From positions 37,705 to 101,704 of the forward strand of contig NZ_JAGLBB010000002.1 of assembly GCF_018260555.1 (NCBI RefSeq): 64,000 bases of DNA, read 5' to 3'. This stretch comes from Deinococcus sp. (GTDB taxonomy: Bacteria > Deinococcota > Deinococci > Deinococcales > Deinococcaceae). Positions 1 to 11,950 of the stretch are shown piece by piece. The stretch's first letter is position 1, and every line of letters starts with the position of its first letter. Position numbers and translations under genes: made by a program. Below the pieces are notes generated by a model that was not told the origin of the DNA, made no database searches, and saw only the letters and a program-made list of their open reading frames with translations.

Positions 1-2
1 CG

Positions 3-1106
<1,104 letters not shown>

Positions 1107-1184
1107 CCGACCCCGGGGCAGGATGAGCAGGAGGAGCCTGGGTTCCGGACGCGGAGGTGGCAAGCCGGCGCAGGGACAGGGCGT

Positions 1185-1320
1185 GATACGGACTGCGCTC
1201 CATTGCGCCACAGTCGGAAAAGCGCCGTCTGCGACTCCATACCGCGAAGGGGCGTATGCTCTTCCCACACGCTTCCCTTGGATTGATCGGTCTCACAGCC
1301 CATTCAACCGCAGTCCGTAT
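1185..1320 (-). repeat. TGATACGG-family interspersed element, type A (copy 1)
   Basis: Starts with GATACGGACTGCG and ends CGCAGTCCGTAT, so the ends are inverted repeats. The interior matches the type A consensus read in reverse (CCACAGTCGGAAAAGCGCC core). The hairpin end on the right is diverged. It lies between murF and the lipoprotein gene; the remaining bases of 1107-1417 show no gene. Confidence 0.85.
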
Positions 1321-1417
1321 GGGCGCAACAGCCGTCCGTCCGTCGCACCTCCAGCCGGGCATCCCTGGTCGGGGTGGTCCTCACGGGACGCCGGGCTGGG
1401 CGCGGCAGAATGCGGGT

Positions 1418-2176
1418 ATGCTTTCCCGCGCCTCCCGCTTTGGCCGCCTGCGTTCCGTGGCGTTCCTGCTGTCCCTGCCGGGCTGGGTGGCGGGCTGCGC
1501 CCCGGCCGCGCTGACGGAGCTTCCGGCAGCGGCGGCGTTCCGGGCGGCGTTCAGTGAGCAGGGCGTGGCGTGGGTAAGCGCTGGGCGGGCCTGTGTGGCG
1601 CGCGCCCCGGCGTTCCGCACGGAGTGCCCGCGCCTGCCGGCCGTGGTGGATGTCGGCTGGAACGGCGCTGACGCCTGGGCCGCAGTTCCAGACCTGGGGG
1701 TGATCGTCACGCTGGACCGCGCGGCGCGCACGGTGGCGGTCGGTCAGGCCGCGGCCCTGAGTGGCGCGCAGGTGTACCGGCGGGACGGTAGCGCCGTGAA
1801 TTACGCGGGCACCCCCACGGCTGGCCCCCTCACCGGTTTCCCTTCGTCCGCCGTGACCGGAGGGGACGGCCGCGAGTACGTCCTGGTGGACGGCGCGGTC
1901 AAGCGCGTCTCTGACGGGGCCACGTTGTCGCGGGGGGCGGCGTTCCTGAGCGTCACGCAAGGCGGTGTGGTGGGCAGCGCGGTCCCGCAGGTGGGGACGC
2001 CGTGGGGCACGTACCGCCTGACCGGGCAGCAACTGGAACGCATCGACGCGGCGGGAGGGGTGGTGACGGCCGCCGCGCACGGGCCGGGCCGGGTCGGGCG
2101 GGTGGGCGCGCAGATCGTCACGGTGTCCATGTCTGGGGCCGTGCGGACCTTCAGCCCCGACCTGGGTGGCCCCTGA
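1418..2176 (+). CDS. Hypothetical lipoprotein
   Basis: A 252-residue protein with a lipoprotein signal: basic n-region MLSRASRFGRLR, hydrophobic stretch, and lipobox WVAGC around residue 28, so it is probably lipid-anchored on the outer face of the inner membrane or in the envelope. The rest is rich in small residues and beta-prone (repeated short VxVG/VTGG-type segments), possibly a beta-propeller-like fold, but I recognise no family. I chose ATG 1418 because it places the signal peptide at the N-terminus; the longer open frame upstream runs through a repeat element. A weak -10 (CAGAAT) lies 6 nt before the ATG and no SD is present. Confidence 0.72.
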   Translation: MLSRASRFGRLRSVAFLLSLPGWVAGCAPAALTELPAAAAFRAAFSEQGVAWVSAGRACVARAPAFRTECPRLPAVVDVGWNGADAWAAVPDLGVIVTLDRAARTVAVGQAAALSGAQVYRRDGSAVNYAGTPTAGPLTGFPSSAVTGGDGREYVLVDGAVKRVSDGATLSRGAAFLSVTQGGVVGSAVPQVGTPWGTYRLTGQQLERIDAAGGVVTAAAHGPGRVGRVGAQIVTVSMSGAVRTFSPDLGGP

Positions 2177-2280
2177 CGGGAGTGGCTCACCACGCAAAGC
2201 AGGGGTGGCGGTGCGGTGTGCACGTCCAGGGGCTGTGTCGGTGTTCTGCGCCTGCATGCGCGGGCCCGGGTGAGCAATAT

Positions 2281-2417
2281 GATACGGATTCCGATTGATT
2301 CGGTGCAGTTCTGAATCAATCCGAGCGGACGCGAGTGGGAACAGCATACGGATTGGGCAGTATGGAGCCACAGGCGGCGCTTTTCCGACTGTGGCGGAAT
2401 GGAGCGGCAGTCCGCAT
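2281..2417 (+). repeat. TGATACGG-family element, type A (copy 2)
   Basis: A full-length type A copy. Left end GATACGGATTCCG; hairpin arms ATTGATTC (2294-2301) and GAATCAAT (2313-2320); right end GCAGTCCGCAT. It lies 104 bp downstream of the lipoprotein stop. The rest of 2177-2711 contains no gene that I can support. Confidence 0.9.
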
Positions 2418-2711
2418 GAAGGGTACTGTACGGTGCACTACGATTGTGGACTGCGATGGCCGCAGGCCGGGACGCCTTCATGTTCGGGGTGGATTCAGCG
2501 GCAGGCGCACCGGGTGGACGCCCCCGTATCACTGGAGCTGCCCAGATAGCTTCGCTGCCCTGCTACACGCGTTTCCGGGCTACCTGCGGGGGTGTCAGAG
2601 TTCCGTAAGCGTGAAGGTGATTGCATGGTTCTGACTGACCTGTCCATCTCCCCCCACCTCCGTCTTCCCATCCCTGCTCCCTCTGGACCCGCACGATGCC
2701 AGATGAGTGAA

Positions 2712-2738
2712 TGCTAAAATCCGCATGATCCTGGAGGG
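2712..2738 (+). promoter_or_regulatory. Extended -10 and Shine-Dalgarno of the pil operon
   Basis: TGCTAAAAT (2712-2720) is a good extended -10. It is followed by a 21-nt leader with GGAGGG (2733-2738) just before ATG 2742. No convincing -35 at normal spacing is seen, which is acceptable for an extended -10 promoter. Unlike many genes here, this operon has a leadered message. Confidence 0.5.
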
Positions 2739-2741
2739 AAA

Positions 2742-3912
<1,171 letters not shown>

Positions 3913-3920
<8 letters not shown>

Positions 3921-4611
3921 AATCAACCTGCTGCCGCAGCAATACCGCAAGCAGTCGGAACCCAGCGCCTGGCGCTTTGCCACGTACGCCCTGATTCCGC
4001 TCACGGTCGCGGCCCTCCTCATTCCGGAAGTCATGACCGCCACGCGCGCTGGGGAACTGCGCAGGCAGATCGACAGCCTGAACGGCGAGGCCACCGCGCT
4101 GACCCCCGTCAACCGGGAGTTCGGGCAGTTGACGGCCGAGAAAACCCGGCTGGAGCAGATCACCGCGATTGCCAACCAGCTGCGCGAAGGCAAAACCTAC
4201 TGGACGAACGACCTGGCGGCCTTCACGGCGCAGCTGCCGACCGGCAGTGGCGTGGCCGTCAAGAGCATGACCATCAAGGCGCTCGACGCCAACGCCCTGA
4301 GCAGCCTGCAACAGACCGGCGTGTACAGCGGCAAGAACGTTGGCCGGGAGATCGACCTGACCGGCTCGGCGTCCAGTCAGCAGGCAGTGGTGACGTTCCT
4401 GCGGACATTCGAGACCAACCCGAAGTTCGGCGTGAACTTCCGGTCCATGCAGACGGACGCTGCGACCGGACAGTACTCCTTTAGCGCCAGCGTGGGCGTC
4501 GTTCAGGTAGCCACGGCCGCGACCGCGACCGATCCGGCCACGCCGGGCAACGCGCCGGCCGCTCCAGCCGCCCCGGCTGGAACCACGCAGGGGGGCGGCA
4601 GTGTTAACTAA
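3913..4611 (+). CDS. pilN: Type IV pilus assembly protein PilN
   Basis: Inner-membrane bitopic protein of the PilM-N-O platform. The N-terminus MVEINLLPQQYRKQ is the conserved INLLP motif that inserts into the PilM cleft. One membrane segment follows (about residues 20-40), then a coiled coil (residues 40-80), then a periplasmic ferredoxin-like domain. The C-terminal 25 residues are Ala/Pro/Thr-rich. The start is GTG at 3913, inside the end of pilM. The stop overlaps pilO by 11 bp. Confidence 0.93.
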
Positions 4612-5227
4612 ACTCTCTCCCAGAAACCTGTTCTTCATAGCGCTGGGCGTGTGCCTGATCATTCTGGCGCTGTACTTCACGATGCGCTTCACGCCCCGGC
4701 AGACCGAGATCAGTACCCTGCAAGGCGAACTGGACACCGTCACGGCCCGCGTGACCACGCTGCGCTCGAACGCCCAGCAGGTCCCGGCCCTGCGTGAAGA
4801 GGTCGCGAAACTCAAGGTGCAGCAGGACGAGTTCCTGGCCGCGCTGCCGCAGACCGCGAACTTCGGCGGGGTGCTCGACGAACTGCGACTGACGACCAGC
4901 GCCGCCGGGGCCACCATGAACAGCTTCAACGTGCAGAGCGGCAACGCGGCCGGACTGCCGGCCGGCGTGCGGCCCATCGGGCTGAACGTGTCGGTCAGCG
5001 GGCGTTTCGCTCAGCTGTTCCAGATGCTGCGCTCGGTGGAAACCATGAGCCGTTTCACGACCGTGAACAACGTGGGCCTGCAACTGCCGGCCGCGACGAC
5101 CTTCGACCCGACGCTGGAAGGAACGCTGGCCCTGACCGTGTACACCTTCGACCCAGCCCAGGCGGCTCCCGCGGCCGGTGGGACGCCGCAGGCCCCGAAC
5201 GCCGCCCCCGCCGGAGGCACCCAGTGA
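4601..5227 (+). CDS. pilO: Type IV pilus assembly protein PilO
   Basis: Partner of PilN in the inner-membrane platform. A short cytoplasmic tail is followed by a membrane helix (LFFIALGVCLIILALYFTM, about residues 10-28), a heptad-like coiled coil (residues 35-80), and a globular periplasmic domain that includes VSVSGRFAQLFQMLRSVE, the typical PilO ferredoxin-like fold. The tail is Pro/Ala-rich. The 208-residue length is normal. The GTG start lies inside pilN; the stop overlaps the next GTG in a GTGA. Confidence 0.92.
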   Translation: MLTKLSPRNLFFIALGVCLIILALYFTMRFTPRQTEISTLQGELDTVTARVTTLRSNAQQVPALREEVAKLKVQQDEFLAALPQTANFGGVLDELRLTTSAAGATMNSFNVQSGNAAGLPAGVRPIGLNVSVSGRFAQLFQMLRSVETMSRFTTVNNVGLQLPAATTFDPTLEGTLALTVYTFDPAQAAPAAGGTPQAPNAAPAGGTQ

Positions 5228-6657
5228 CGAGGGCGCCCGTGAACCTCTCCCGTGAGATGAAGCTGCTGCTGCTGCTGCTGCTCATGGTCGCCCTGATCGG
5301 CCTGTGGTACCTGCTGACCAACCGCAGCGCCAGCGATGAACTGGCCAACCAGCCGCAACCCCCCCCGCTGACAGGCGCCGGACCGGGTGACGACACCATT
5401 CCCGTCACGCCCGGCCCCCCGGAAAGCGGAACGCAAACGCCCGGCAAGGCGCCCGGCGCGGCCGCCCAACCTGGAGTGGACGTGCAGTCTGGCGTGGCCG
5501 TGCAGCCCGACGCGCCCATGCAGGTCGAGGTCATCCCGCCCTTCCCCACGGGCGAAAGCGCCACCGATCCCACGGCCACCGACGTACCCCCCAGTCCCTC
5601 CGGCATCAACCCCGGCGCCGCGCTGGCGTCCGTGCCCGGCAACAACCCCTTCCGGCCCCTGCAACTCGACGCCTCCGCCTCTGCGGGCGGCGGGTCCGGC
5701 ACACCAGCCACCGTGGACACCACACCGGTCTCTCCGCCGGTTTCCACGTCCAGCGCGGCGCTTCCAGTCACGGTTCCCACGAACCCCGACTCGTTCGGTT
5801 CGGCGGACGGTCCCCTGGCGATTACGCCCCTGCCCGGCACGAGTGGCGGCTCCGTCTCGGGCGCCGGGCCGCTGCCCGTGTCCCCCATTCCTGGCGGCGA
5901 CGGCAGCACGGGCAGCGCCGCTTCCCCCGTGGTCGTGACGCCCATCTCAGGCGCGACCCGGCCGGTCGTGATCACACCGGGCACCGGGAACGGCACCGCT
6001 GGACGTAACGGCACGGGGAGGAGTGGCAGTGGCGGTGCAGACAGTGGCGGTGCAGACAGTGGCAGCGCTGGAAGCGGTAGCGGTAGTGGGGATTCTGGCA
6101 GCGGTGGCTCTGGCAGCGGCGGGACAGGCAGCGGCGGGACAGGCAGTGGTCGCTCTGGCAGTGGCGGGACAGGCACCGAGCCGACCCCCGCTCCCATCAG
6201 GCCCCCGGTGGTGGGCGTCAGCGTGCCCAGCGTGACCCGCGTACCCACCCTGACCCCCAACCACCTAAACTCCAGCACCCTGAACCCCATCACCCCGGCT
6301 TCCGGCACCGGCAGCTCTTCCGGCGCTGCGGGCGCAGGCGGCGGCACCTCCGCGCCCGTGACGGGCACGCCACGCCCCGGCACGCCGCAGGTCATCACGG
6401 ACCTGGGCAGCGGGAACGCCAGCGTCCCGACCGTGAATGAACTCGACTCCTTCGTGCAGGCGCAGGACCTGGCCTTCAATGCCGTGGTGCTGGGGCCCGT
6501 GAACACCGCCATCTTCCGCAGCAGGGACGGGTTCGTGGTTGTGTCGGTCGGTCAGACGCTGCCCGATACCAAGGTCACCGTCAAGGAAGTCACGGCGACC
6601 AGCGCCACCCTGAGCCTGGGCAACAACTCCAAGACACTCGAACTGGATAAAAGGTGA
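5224..6657 (+). CDS. PilP/PilW-like pilus periplasmic protein with long Pro/Gly/Ser linker
   Basis: It occupies the position of PilP (proteobacteria) or PilW (Thermus) between pilO and pilQ and is 477 residues. A membrane anchor lies at residues 12-31 (KLLLLLLLMVALIGLWYLL). A very long disordered linker follows (about residues 40-400), rich in Pro, Ser, Thr and Gly, with a Gly-Ser-Gly low-complexity run at about 265-320. A small conserved-looking C-terminal beta domain ends the protein (about residues 405-477: FNAVVLGPVNTAIFRSRDGFVVVSVGQ split over two strands). By analogy it would link the PilMNO platform to the PilQ secretin. I see no close sequence signature of PilP itself, so the role rests on context. 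The stop lies 3 bp before pilQ. Confidence 0.7.
   Translation: MTRAPVNLSREMKLLLLLLLMVALIGLWYLLTNRSASDELANQPQPPPLTGAGPGDDTIPVTPGPPESGTQTPGKAPGAAAQPGVDVQSGVAVQPDAPMQVEVIPPFPTGESATDPTATDVPPSPSGINPGAALASVPGNNPFRPLQLDASASAGGGSGTPATVDTTPVSPPVSTSSAALPVTVPTNPDSFGSADGPLAITPLPGTSGGSVSGAGPLPVSPIPGGDGSTGSAASPVVVTPISGATRPVVITPGTGNGTAGRNGTGRSGSGGADSGGADSGSAGSGSGSGDSGSGGSGSGGTGSGGTGSGRSGSGGTGTEPTPAPIRPPVVGVSVPSVTRVPTLTPNHLNSSTLNPITPASGTGSSSGAAGAGGGTSAPVTGTPRPGTPQVITDLGSGNASVPTVNELDSFVQAQDLAFNAVVLGPVNTAIFRSRDGFVVVSVGQTLPDTKVTVKEVTATSATLSLGNNSKTLELDKR
6010..6178 (+). repeat. Gly-Ser coding low-complexity repeat inside the PilP-like gene
   Basis: Short imperfect direct repeats (for example GGCGGTGCAGACAGT twice at about 6032-6061 and GGGACAGGCAGCGGC-type units at about 6120-6150) encode a Gly/Ser/Thr-rich linker. 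Such arrays are prone to slippage and length variation between strains. Confidence 0.75.
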
Positions 6658-6660
6658 GCC

Positions 6661-8688
6661 ATGACTAAACGCTTCGCATTCCTCCTGCTGACTGCCGCGC
6701 TGGGCATGGCCGCCGCGCAGACCTCTCCCACCACCCCGGCACAGACCAGTGCCGTGGCCGACGGCGCGCTGTCCGGCGCGAACGTCACCATCGAGATCGG
6801 CCGCTACGCCGGGCCACTGTCGAGCCTGCTGTCCGCGCTGGCCAAATCGGCCGGGTACGGGCTGATCCTGGACACCAACGTGGACGCGCTGCCCTCGGCG
6901 GCCGGTACGGCGGCCCCCACGACCGAGGCAGGCAGCGGCACCGCCGGTACGGCCGCCGCGACGGGCCCGGCCCGCCCGGTCGCGTACTCCTTCCAGAACA
7001 AACCCTTCAATGAGGTCTGGCCGCTGCTGATGGACGTGTACGGCCTGAGCTACGACGTGGTGCGCCTGAGCGGCGAACCGGTCCTGCGCGTCAGCAACAC
7101 GCCCATCCAGCGCATCATCAAACTTAATAACACAGAAGCCAATCAAGCGGCACTCCAAGTCAAACTATCATTTGGCATGCCGGTGTATACAGAGACGCCG
7201 CGCCTCAATGAAGCAGGGCAAACCATAGGGATTACGCGGACACTGATTGATGTAAAACTTGACTCATCCACTCTACGCATAGTGCCAGACCCAAGAACCA
7301 ATAGCCTCATTGTACGAGGAACTAATAAAGAAGTTGCGGAAGTCATCCGGGCTATTCAGCAAGCAGATGTCAATGGAACTGACGCGACGGATGAGTCATC
7401 CAGAAAAATATACAATGTCAGAGGAATCTCCGCAGAGATTATTGCCCTTTTAAACTCTCAATATCCTCTTTTGAAAGCAATTAGAGTTGGAACTACTGAT
7501 CAGATCATCCTGAGTGGAGATCAACGGTCTGTCAATTCCGCCATTGCGTTATTGCAGCAAGTGGACAAACCCATAGCACCTGCACCAACTATTCCCATCG
7601 CGCAGCGGGTCTTCCAGCTGGTGAACGCCAGCGTCGAGGAAGTCAAGGCGACCCTGGAAGGCGCGCTGGCCCGTACCCTGACGGGCAGCTCGATTGTGCC
7701 GAACGCCACGCTGATCGACCCGACGACCGGGCAGCCGTACACCACGGGGGCGCTGGCGAACGCAGCGCTGAACCCGGTCGTCAGCACGGCAAGCGCGGGC
7801 ATCACAGGCGCAGGCACGGCAGGCGCAGGCACGGGCGCGACCGACACCAAGGCCGCGACCGCGTCGATCATCGCGGACAAGCGGACGAACACCCTGATCG
7901 TGCGCGGCACGGCAGATCAGGTGGCGCAGGTGGCCGAACTGATCCCGAGCCTGGATCAGCGGGTGCCGCAGATCAACGTGCAGGTGCGCATTCAGGAGGT
8001 CACGGAGACCGCCAGCCGCAGCCTGGGCATGGACTGGAAGGCCGGTTTCGGGGGCTTCACGGTCAGCGCGGGCAGCGGCGGGCTGGGCGCGGCCTTCGAT
8101 CCGACGCGCAGCCTGGTGGGCTTCAACCTGGGCGCGACGCTGAACACGTTGCAGGGCCAGGGCCTGAGCAAGAGCGTGTACGACGGCGCGATCACCATGC
8201 AGAGCGGCCAGCGTTCGCTGGGCAGCGGCACGGGCACCCAGAACGCGTCGGGGACGGCGGCGGCGACCATCAAGAGCGGCGGGCGACTGGAACTGAACAT
8301 TCCCTCGACGGCGGCGAACGTGGCGCCCATTCAGAAGCAGATCGATTACGGCGTGAACCTGGACTTCTTCGATCCGCAGGTCGCGCCGGACGGTACGATC
8401 ACCATGCGGGTGCGCGGTCAGATCAACGATCTGCGCACGACCATCACGGCCGATACCTTGCCGAACGTGTTGCAGTTCGTGAACAGCGAGGCACAGACGA
8501 CCCTGACCTTCAAGAGTGGCGAGACGCTGCTGCTCAGCGGGCTGCTGAAGAACACCGAGTCGACCAACCGCGACGGTGTGCCGTTCCTGTCCACCATTCC
8601 GGTGATCGGCGGCCTGTTCGGCAAGGAAGCCATCAGGAAGGAGACGACGCAGCTGCTCGTGGTCATCACCGGGAACGTCGTCAAGTAA
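6661..8688 (+). CDS. pilQ: Type IV pilus / DNA-uptake secretin PilQ
   Basis: Outer-membrane secretin channel for pilus extrusion and DNA uptake; 675 residues with a signal peptide ending at AAAQ (residue 20). Several N-domains follow, with repeated TNSLIVRGT/TNTLIVRGT-type motifs at about residues 217-232 and 410-425. The C-terminal secretin domain includes VQVRIQEV (about residue 440) and FKSGETLLLSGLLK, VPFLSTIPVIGGLFG and TQLLVVIT near the end, all hallmark secretin motifs. Codons for residues about 153-313 are strikingly AT-rich, with AGA and ATA codons absent from the flanks (see findings), suggesting a recombined segment. The frame is intact, so the protein is probably functional. It is the last gene of the pil operon. 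Confidence 0.95.
   Translation: MTKRFAFLLLTAALGMAAAQTSPTTPAQTSAVADGALSGANVTIEIGRYAGPLSSLLSALAKSAGYGLILDTNVDALPSAAGTAAPTTEAGSGTAGTAAATGPARPVAYSFQNKPFNEVWPLLMDVYGLSYDVVRLSGEPVLRVSNTPIQRIIKLNNTEANQAALQVKLSFGMPVYTETPRLNEAGQTIGITRTLIDVKLDSSTLRIVPDPRTNSLIVRGTNKEVAEVIRAIQQADVNGTDATDESSRKIYNVRGISAEIIALLNSQYPLLKAIRVGTTDQIILSGDQRSVNSAIALLQQVDKPIAPAPTIPIAQRVFQLVNASVEEVKATLEGALARTLTGSSIVPNATLIDPTTGQPYTTGALANAALNPVVSTASAGITGAGTAGAGTGATDTKAATASIIADKRTNTLIVRGTADQVAQVAELIPSLDQRVPQINVQVRIQEVTETASRSLGMDWKAGFGGFTVSAGSGGLGAAFDPTRSLVGFNLGATLNTLQGQGLSKSVYDGAITMQSGQRSLGSGTGTQNASGTAAATIKSGGRLELNIPSTAANVAPIQKQIDYGVNLDFFDPQVAPDGTITMRVRGQINDLRTTITADTLPNVLQFVNSEAQTTLTFKSGETLLLSGLLKNTESTNRDGVPFLSTIPVIGGLFGKEAIRKETTQLLVVITGNVVK
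7120..7598 (+). other. Low-GC mosaic segment within pilQ
   Basis: Hand counts give 30/60 G+C for 7261-7320, 27/60 for 7381-7440 and 20/60 for 7441-7500, against 46/60 for 8041-8100 in the same gene. The segment encodes two secretin N-domains and uses AGA, ATA and TTA-rich codons. Both edges are abrupt and the reading frame is kept. Confidence 0.85.
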
Positions 8689-8785
8689 GACGGCTTCCGG
8701 TTGATTCGCTGCAGTTCTGAATCAATCCGAGCGGACGCGAGGAGGAAGGGCAGACGGGTTTCGCTCCATACCGCGAAACCCGTAT
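8689..8785 (+). repeat. TGATACGG-family element, type A, short variant (copy 3)
   Basis: Begins directly after the pilQ TAA with GACGGCTTCCGG, has the hairpin GGTTGATTC/GAATCAATC, and ends AACCCGTATC after an internal GGGTTTCGC...GCGAAACCC inverted repeat. It lacks the CCACAGTCGG core of longer copies. Confidence 0.8.
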
Positions 8786-8895
8786 CAGCCAGAATTCGCA
8801 GACCTTCTCGTGTTCATTCCGCCCCCCACCGCACGCTGCGGCCCGGGGGGTGTGTTTGTTTGGTCATGGGCGGCTGCGCGGGGCGCGGGGGGCGC

Positions 8896-8901
8896 TACAG
8901 T
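8896..8901 (+). promoter_or_regulatory. Leaderless -10 (TACAGT) of aroC
   Basis: TACAGT ends 8 nt before ATG 8910 and there is no SD, so transcription should start at or next to the start codon. Confidence 0.6.
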
Positions 8902-8909
8902 CCGGTGGT

Positions 8910-10058
<1,149 letters not shown>

Positions 10059-10067
10059 GGCGGGCGC

Positions 10068-10229
10068 GTGAGCGACACCCATCGGGAGGACGCGGGGGCC
10101 CTGGCGGCCTTCCTGCGGGGCCTGGAGGACGGCCTGAACGCGCACCTGCGGGAGCTGCCGCCAGAGGTGGCGTCCGGTGAGGGTGCATCCGTCACGCCGC
10201 TCCCCGGGGATTCCCTTACACTGTCCCCC
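10068..10229 (+). other. In-frame upstream extension of aroK, possibly translated
   Basis: A GTG at 10068, 9 bp after the aroC stop, opens a frame that runs without a stop into aroK and would add 54 residues (starts MSDTHREDAGALAAFLRG). The first ~36 residues have coding-like composition. It could be an N-terminal extension of AroK or a formerly separate small protein that lost its stop. The leaderless -10 within it argues that AroK itself starts at 10230. Confidence 0.35.
10217..10222 (+). promoter_or_regulatory. Leaderless -10 (TACACT) of aroK
   Basis: TACACT ends 7 nt before ATG 10230, the spacing seen across this window. It suggests aroK has its own start site even though it is downstream of aroC. 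Confidence 0.55.
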
Positions 10230-10832
10230 ATGTTCAGTTCCGGCCTCATCGAGCGCCCCGTGTCGTGGGTGGCTCTGGCCGGTTTCATGGGGACCGGGAA
10301 AAGCCGCATCGGCTGGGAGCTGTCGCGGGCGCTGGCGCTGCACTTCGTGGATACCGACAAACTGATCACCCGCGTGGTGGGCAAGACCATCCCCGAGGTG
10401 TTCGAGCAGGAGGGCGAGGGGTACTTCCGGGCATGCGAGCACGAGGTCGTGCACCGCGTCACGCGCTTGGAGCACGCGGTGATCAGCCTGGGCGGCGGGA
10501 CCTTCATTCAGGAGGAGAACCGCCGTCAACTGCTGGAGCGTGGCCCGGTCGTGGTGTTGTGGGCCACCCCGGAAACGGTGTACCAGCGCACCAAGCACAG
10601 TGACCGGCCGCTGCTGCGCGTCGAGGATCCCCTCTCGACCATCCGCTCGATGATGGATGAACGCGAGCCGGTGTACCGGCAGGGCACCATTCACGTGCAC
10701 AGCGACGGGCGCCCCAGCGAGGAGATCGTCGAGGAAATCATCGAGCGGCTGTGGGACTGGGCGGACGTGCAGCACGCCTGGGCGGCCGCGCCCGAGGGTG
10801 GCGCCGGGGGGGATCACCGTGCGGCGGATTGA
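10230..10832 (+). CDS. aroK: Shikimate kinase
   Basis: Phosphorylates shikimate with ATP in the shikimate pathway. The P-loop GFMGTGKSRIG lies near residue 15. The substrate-binding Asp-Thr-Asp (VDTDKLI) is at about residue 42, followed by the FRACEHEVV segment, the glycine-rich GGGTFI (shikimate binding, about residue 92) and the lid region KHSDRPLLRV. The ATG 10230 start gives 200 residues, close to the family norm. A longer in-frame start at 10068 is possible. The stop overlaps the aroB start by 14 bp. Confidence 0.92.
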   Translation: MFSSGLIERPVSWVALAGFMGTGKSRIGWELSRALALHFVDTDKLITRVVGKTIPEVFEQEGEGYFRACEHEVVHRVTRLEHAVISLGGGTFIQEENRRQLLERGPVVVLWATPETVYQRTKHSDRPLLRVEDPLSTIRSMMDEREPVYRQGTIHVHSDGRPSEEIVEEIIERLWDWADVQHAWAAAPEGGAGGDHRAAD

Positions 10833-11925
10833 GGTCGGCCACGCCGGAGAGCCCGGAGCCTACACGGTCACGGTCGGCGCGGATCTGCTGGCGGGCCTGA
10901 GCGTCCCGGAGCGGCACGTGGCACTCATTCACCCGGTGGACCTGCCACGCGAGTTCGTGGCGCAGGTGCAGGCGGCGCTGAACCCGGCCGTGACGGTCGA
11001 GGTGCCTGCCCGAGACGACTGCAAGACCCTGGATGTGCTCGGCGGCGTGCTGTCACGGCTGGCCGGGGCGAACATTCCCCGTGACGGCGCGGTCGTGGGC
11101 CTGGGCGGCGGGGCTGCGACCGACCTGGCGGGCTTCGCGGCCGCGAGTTACCTGCGCGGCGTGGCGTTCTATACCCTGCCGACCACGCTGCTGGGCATGG
11201 TGGACGCCGCCGTGGGCGGCAAGACCGGCGTGAACCTACCGGAAGGCAAGAATCTGGTGGGGGCGTTCTGGCCGCCGCGCGCCGTGTGGTGCGACACCGG
11301 CACCCTGGCCTCGCTGCCGCAGGCGGTGTTCCGCGAGGGCGCCGCCGAGGCCTTCAAGCACGGCCTGATCAGCGACCCCAGCCTGCTGCCGCGCGTACTG
11401 GATCCCGAATTCCGGCCCGGCGGCGCCCTGCTCGAAGGCACCGTGGCCGACGCAATTACCGTGAAGGCCGGTGTGGTGACCCGCGACCCGACCGAGCGGG
11501 GCGAGCGGGCCTACCTGAACTTCGGGCACACGCTGGCGCACGCGCTGGAAGCTGTCACGCATCACGGCGTCTCGCACGGCGACGCGGTCGGGTACGGCCT
11601 GCACTACGCCGCGCGGCTCTCACGGGCGCTGGGCGGCTCGGACCTGACCGATCACACGCGGGCGTTTCTGCGCTGGCAGCGGCCCCCTCCCCTGCCCGCC
11701 CTGACCTATGAGGACGTGGCCCCGTTCATGGCGCGCGACAAGAAAGCCGACGCAGACGGCGTGCGCTTCGTGCTGCTGCGCGCCCTGGCCGACCCGTATC
11801 TGACCCGCGTGCCCGAAAGCGTCCTGAGAGCCGAATTCACGGGCTGGCAGGCGGACCTCGAGGAGCTGGGCCTGGGCGGCGCAGGCTTGCCCGCCGCCCC
11901 GCTGCACAACCCCGCGCCCACCTGA
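10819..11925 (+). CDS. aroB: 3-dehydroquinate synthase
   Basis: Converts DAHP to 3-dehydroquinate; NAD+ and divalent-metal dependent. The protein is 368 residues from GTG 10819, inside the end of aroK. Visible motifs: VVGLGGGAATDLAGFAA (NAD binding, glycine-rich), LPTTLLGMVDAAVGGKTGVN (family signature), metal-ligand Glu in EGAAEAFKHG, and the histidine pair in NFGHTLAHALE and HHGVSHGDAVGYGL. Translational coupling with aroK is likely. Confidence 0.96.
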   Translation: MRRIEVGHAGEPGAYTVTVGADLLAGLSVPERHVALIHPVDLPREFVAQVQAALNPAVTVEVPARDDCKTLDVLGGVLSRLAGANIPRDGAVVGLGGGAATDLAGFAAASYLRGVAFYTLPTTLLGMVDAAVGGKTGVNLPEGKNLVGAFWPPRAVWCDTGTLASLPQAVFREGAAEAFKHGLISDPSLLPRVLDPEFRPGGALLEGTVADAITVKAGVVTRDPTERGERAYLNFGHTLAHALEAVTHHGVSHGDAVGYGLHYAARLSRALGGSDLTDHTRAFLRWQRPPPLPALTYEDVAPFMARDKKADADGVRFVLLRALADPYLTRVPESVLRAEFTGWQADLEELGLGGAGLPAAPLHNPAPT

Positions 11926-11950
11926 CCCGCCGGGGCGGTAGGCTGGGGGC

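Noticed and set aside
2420..2700. Open frames in the gap before pilM
   Set aside because: Short, without start signals or homologous-looking motifs; partly composed of a repeat element.
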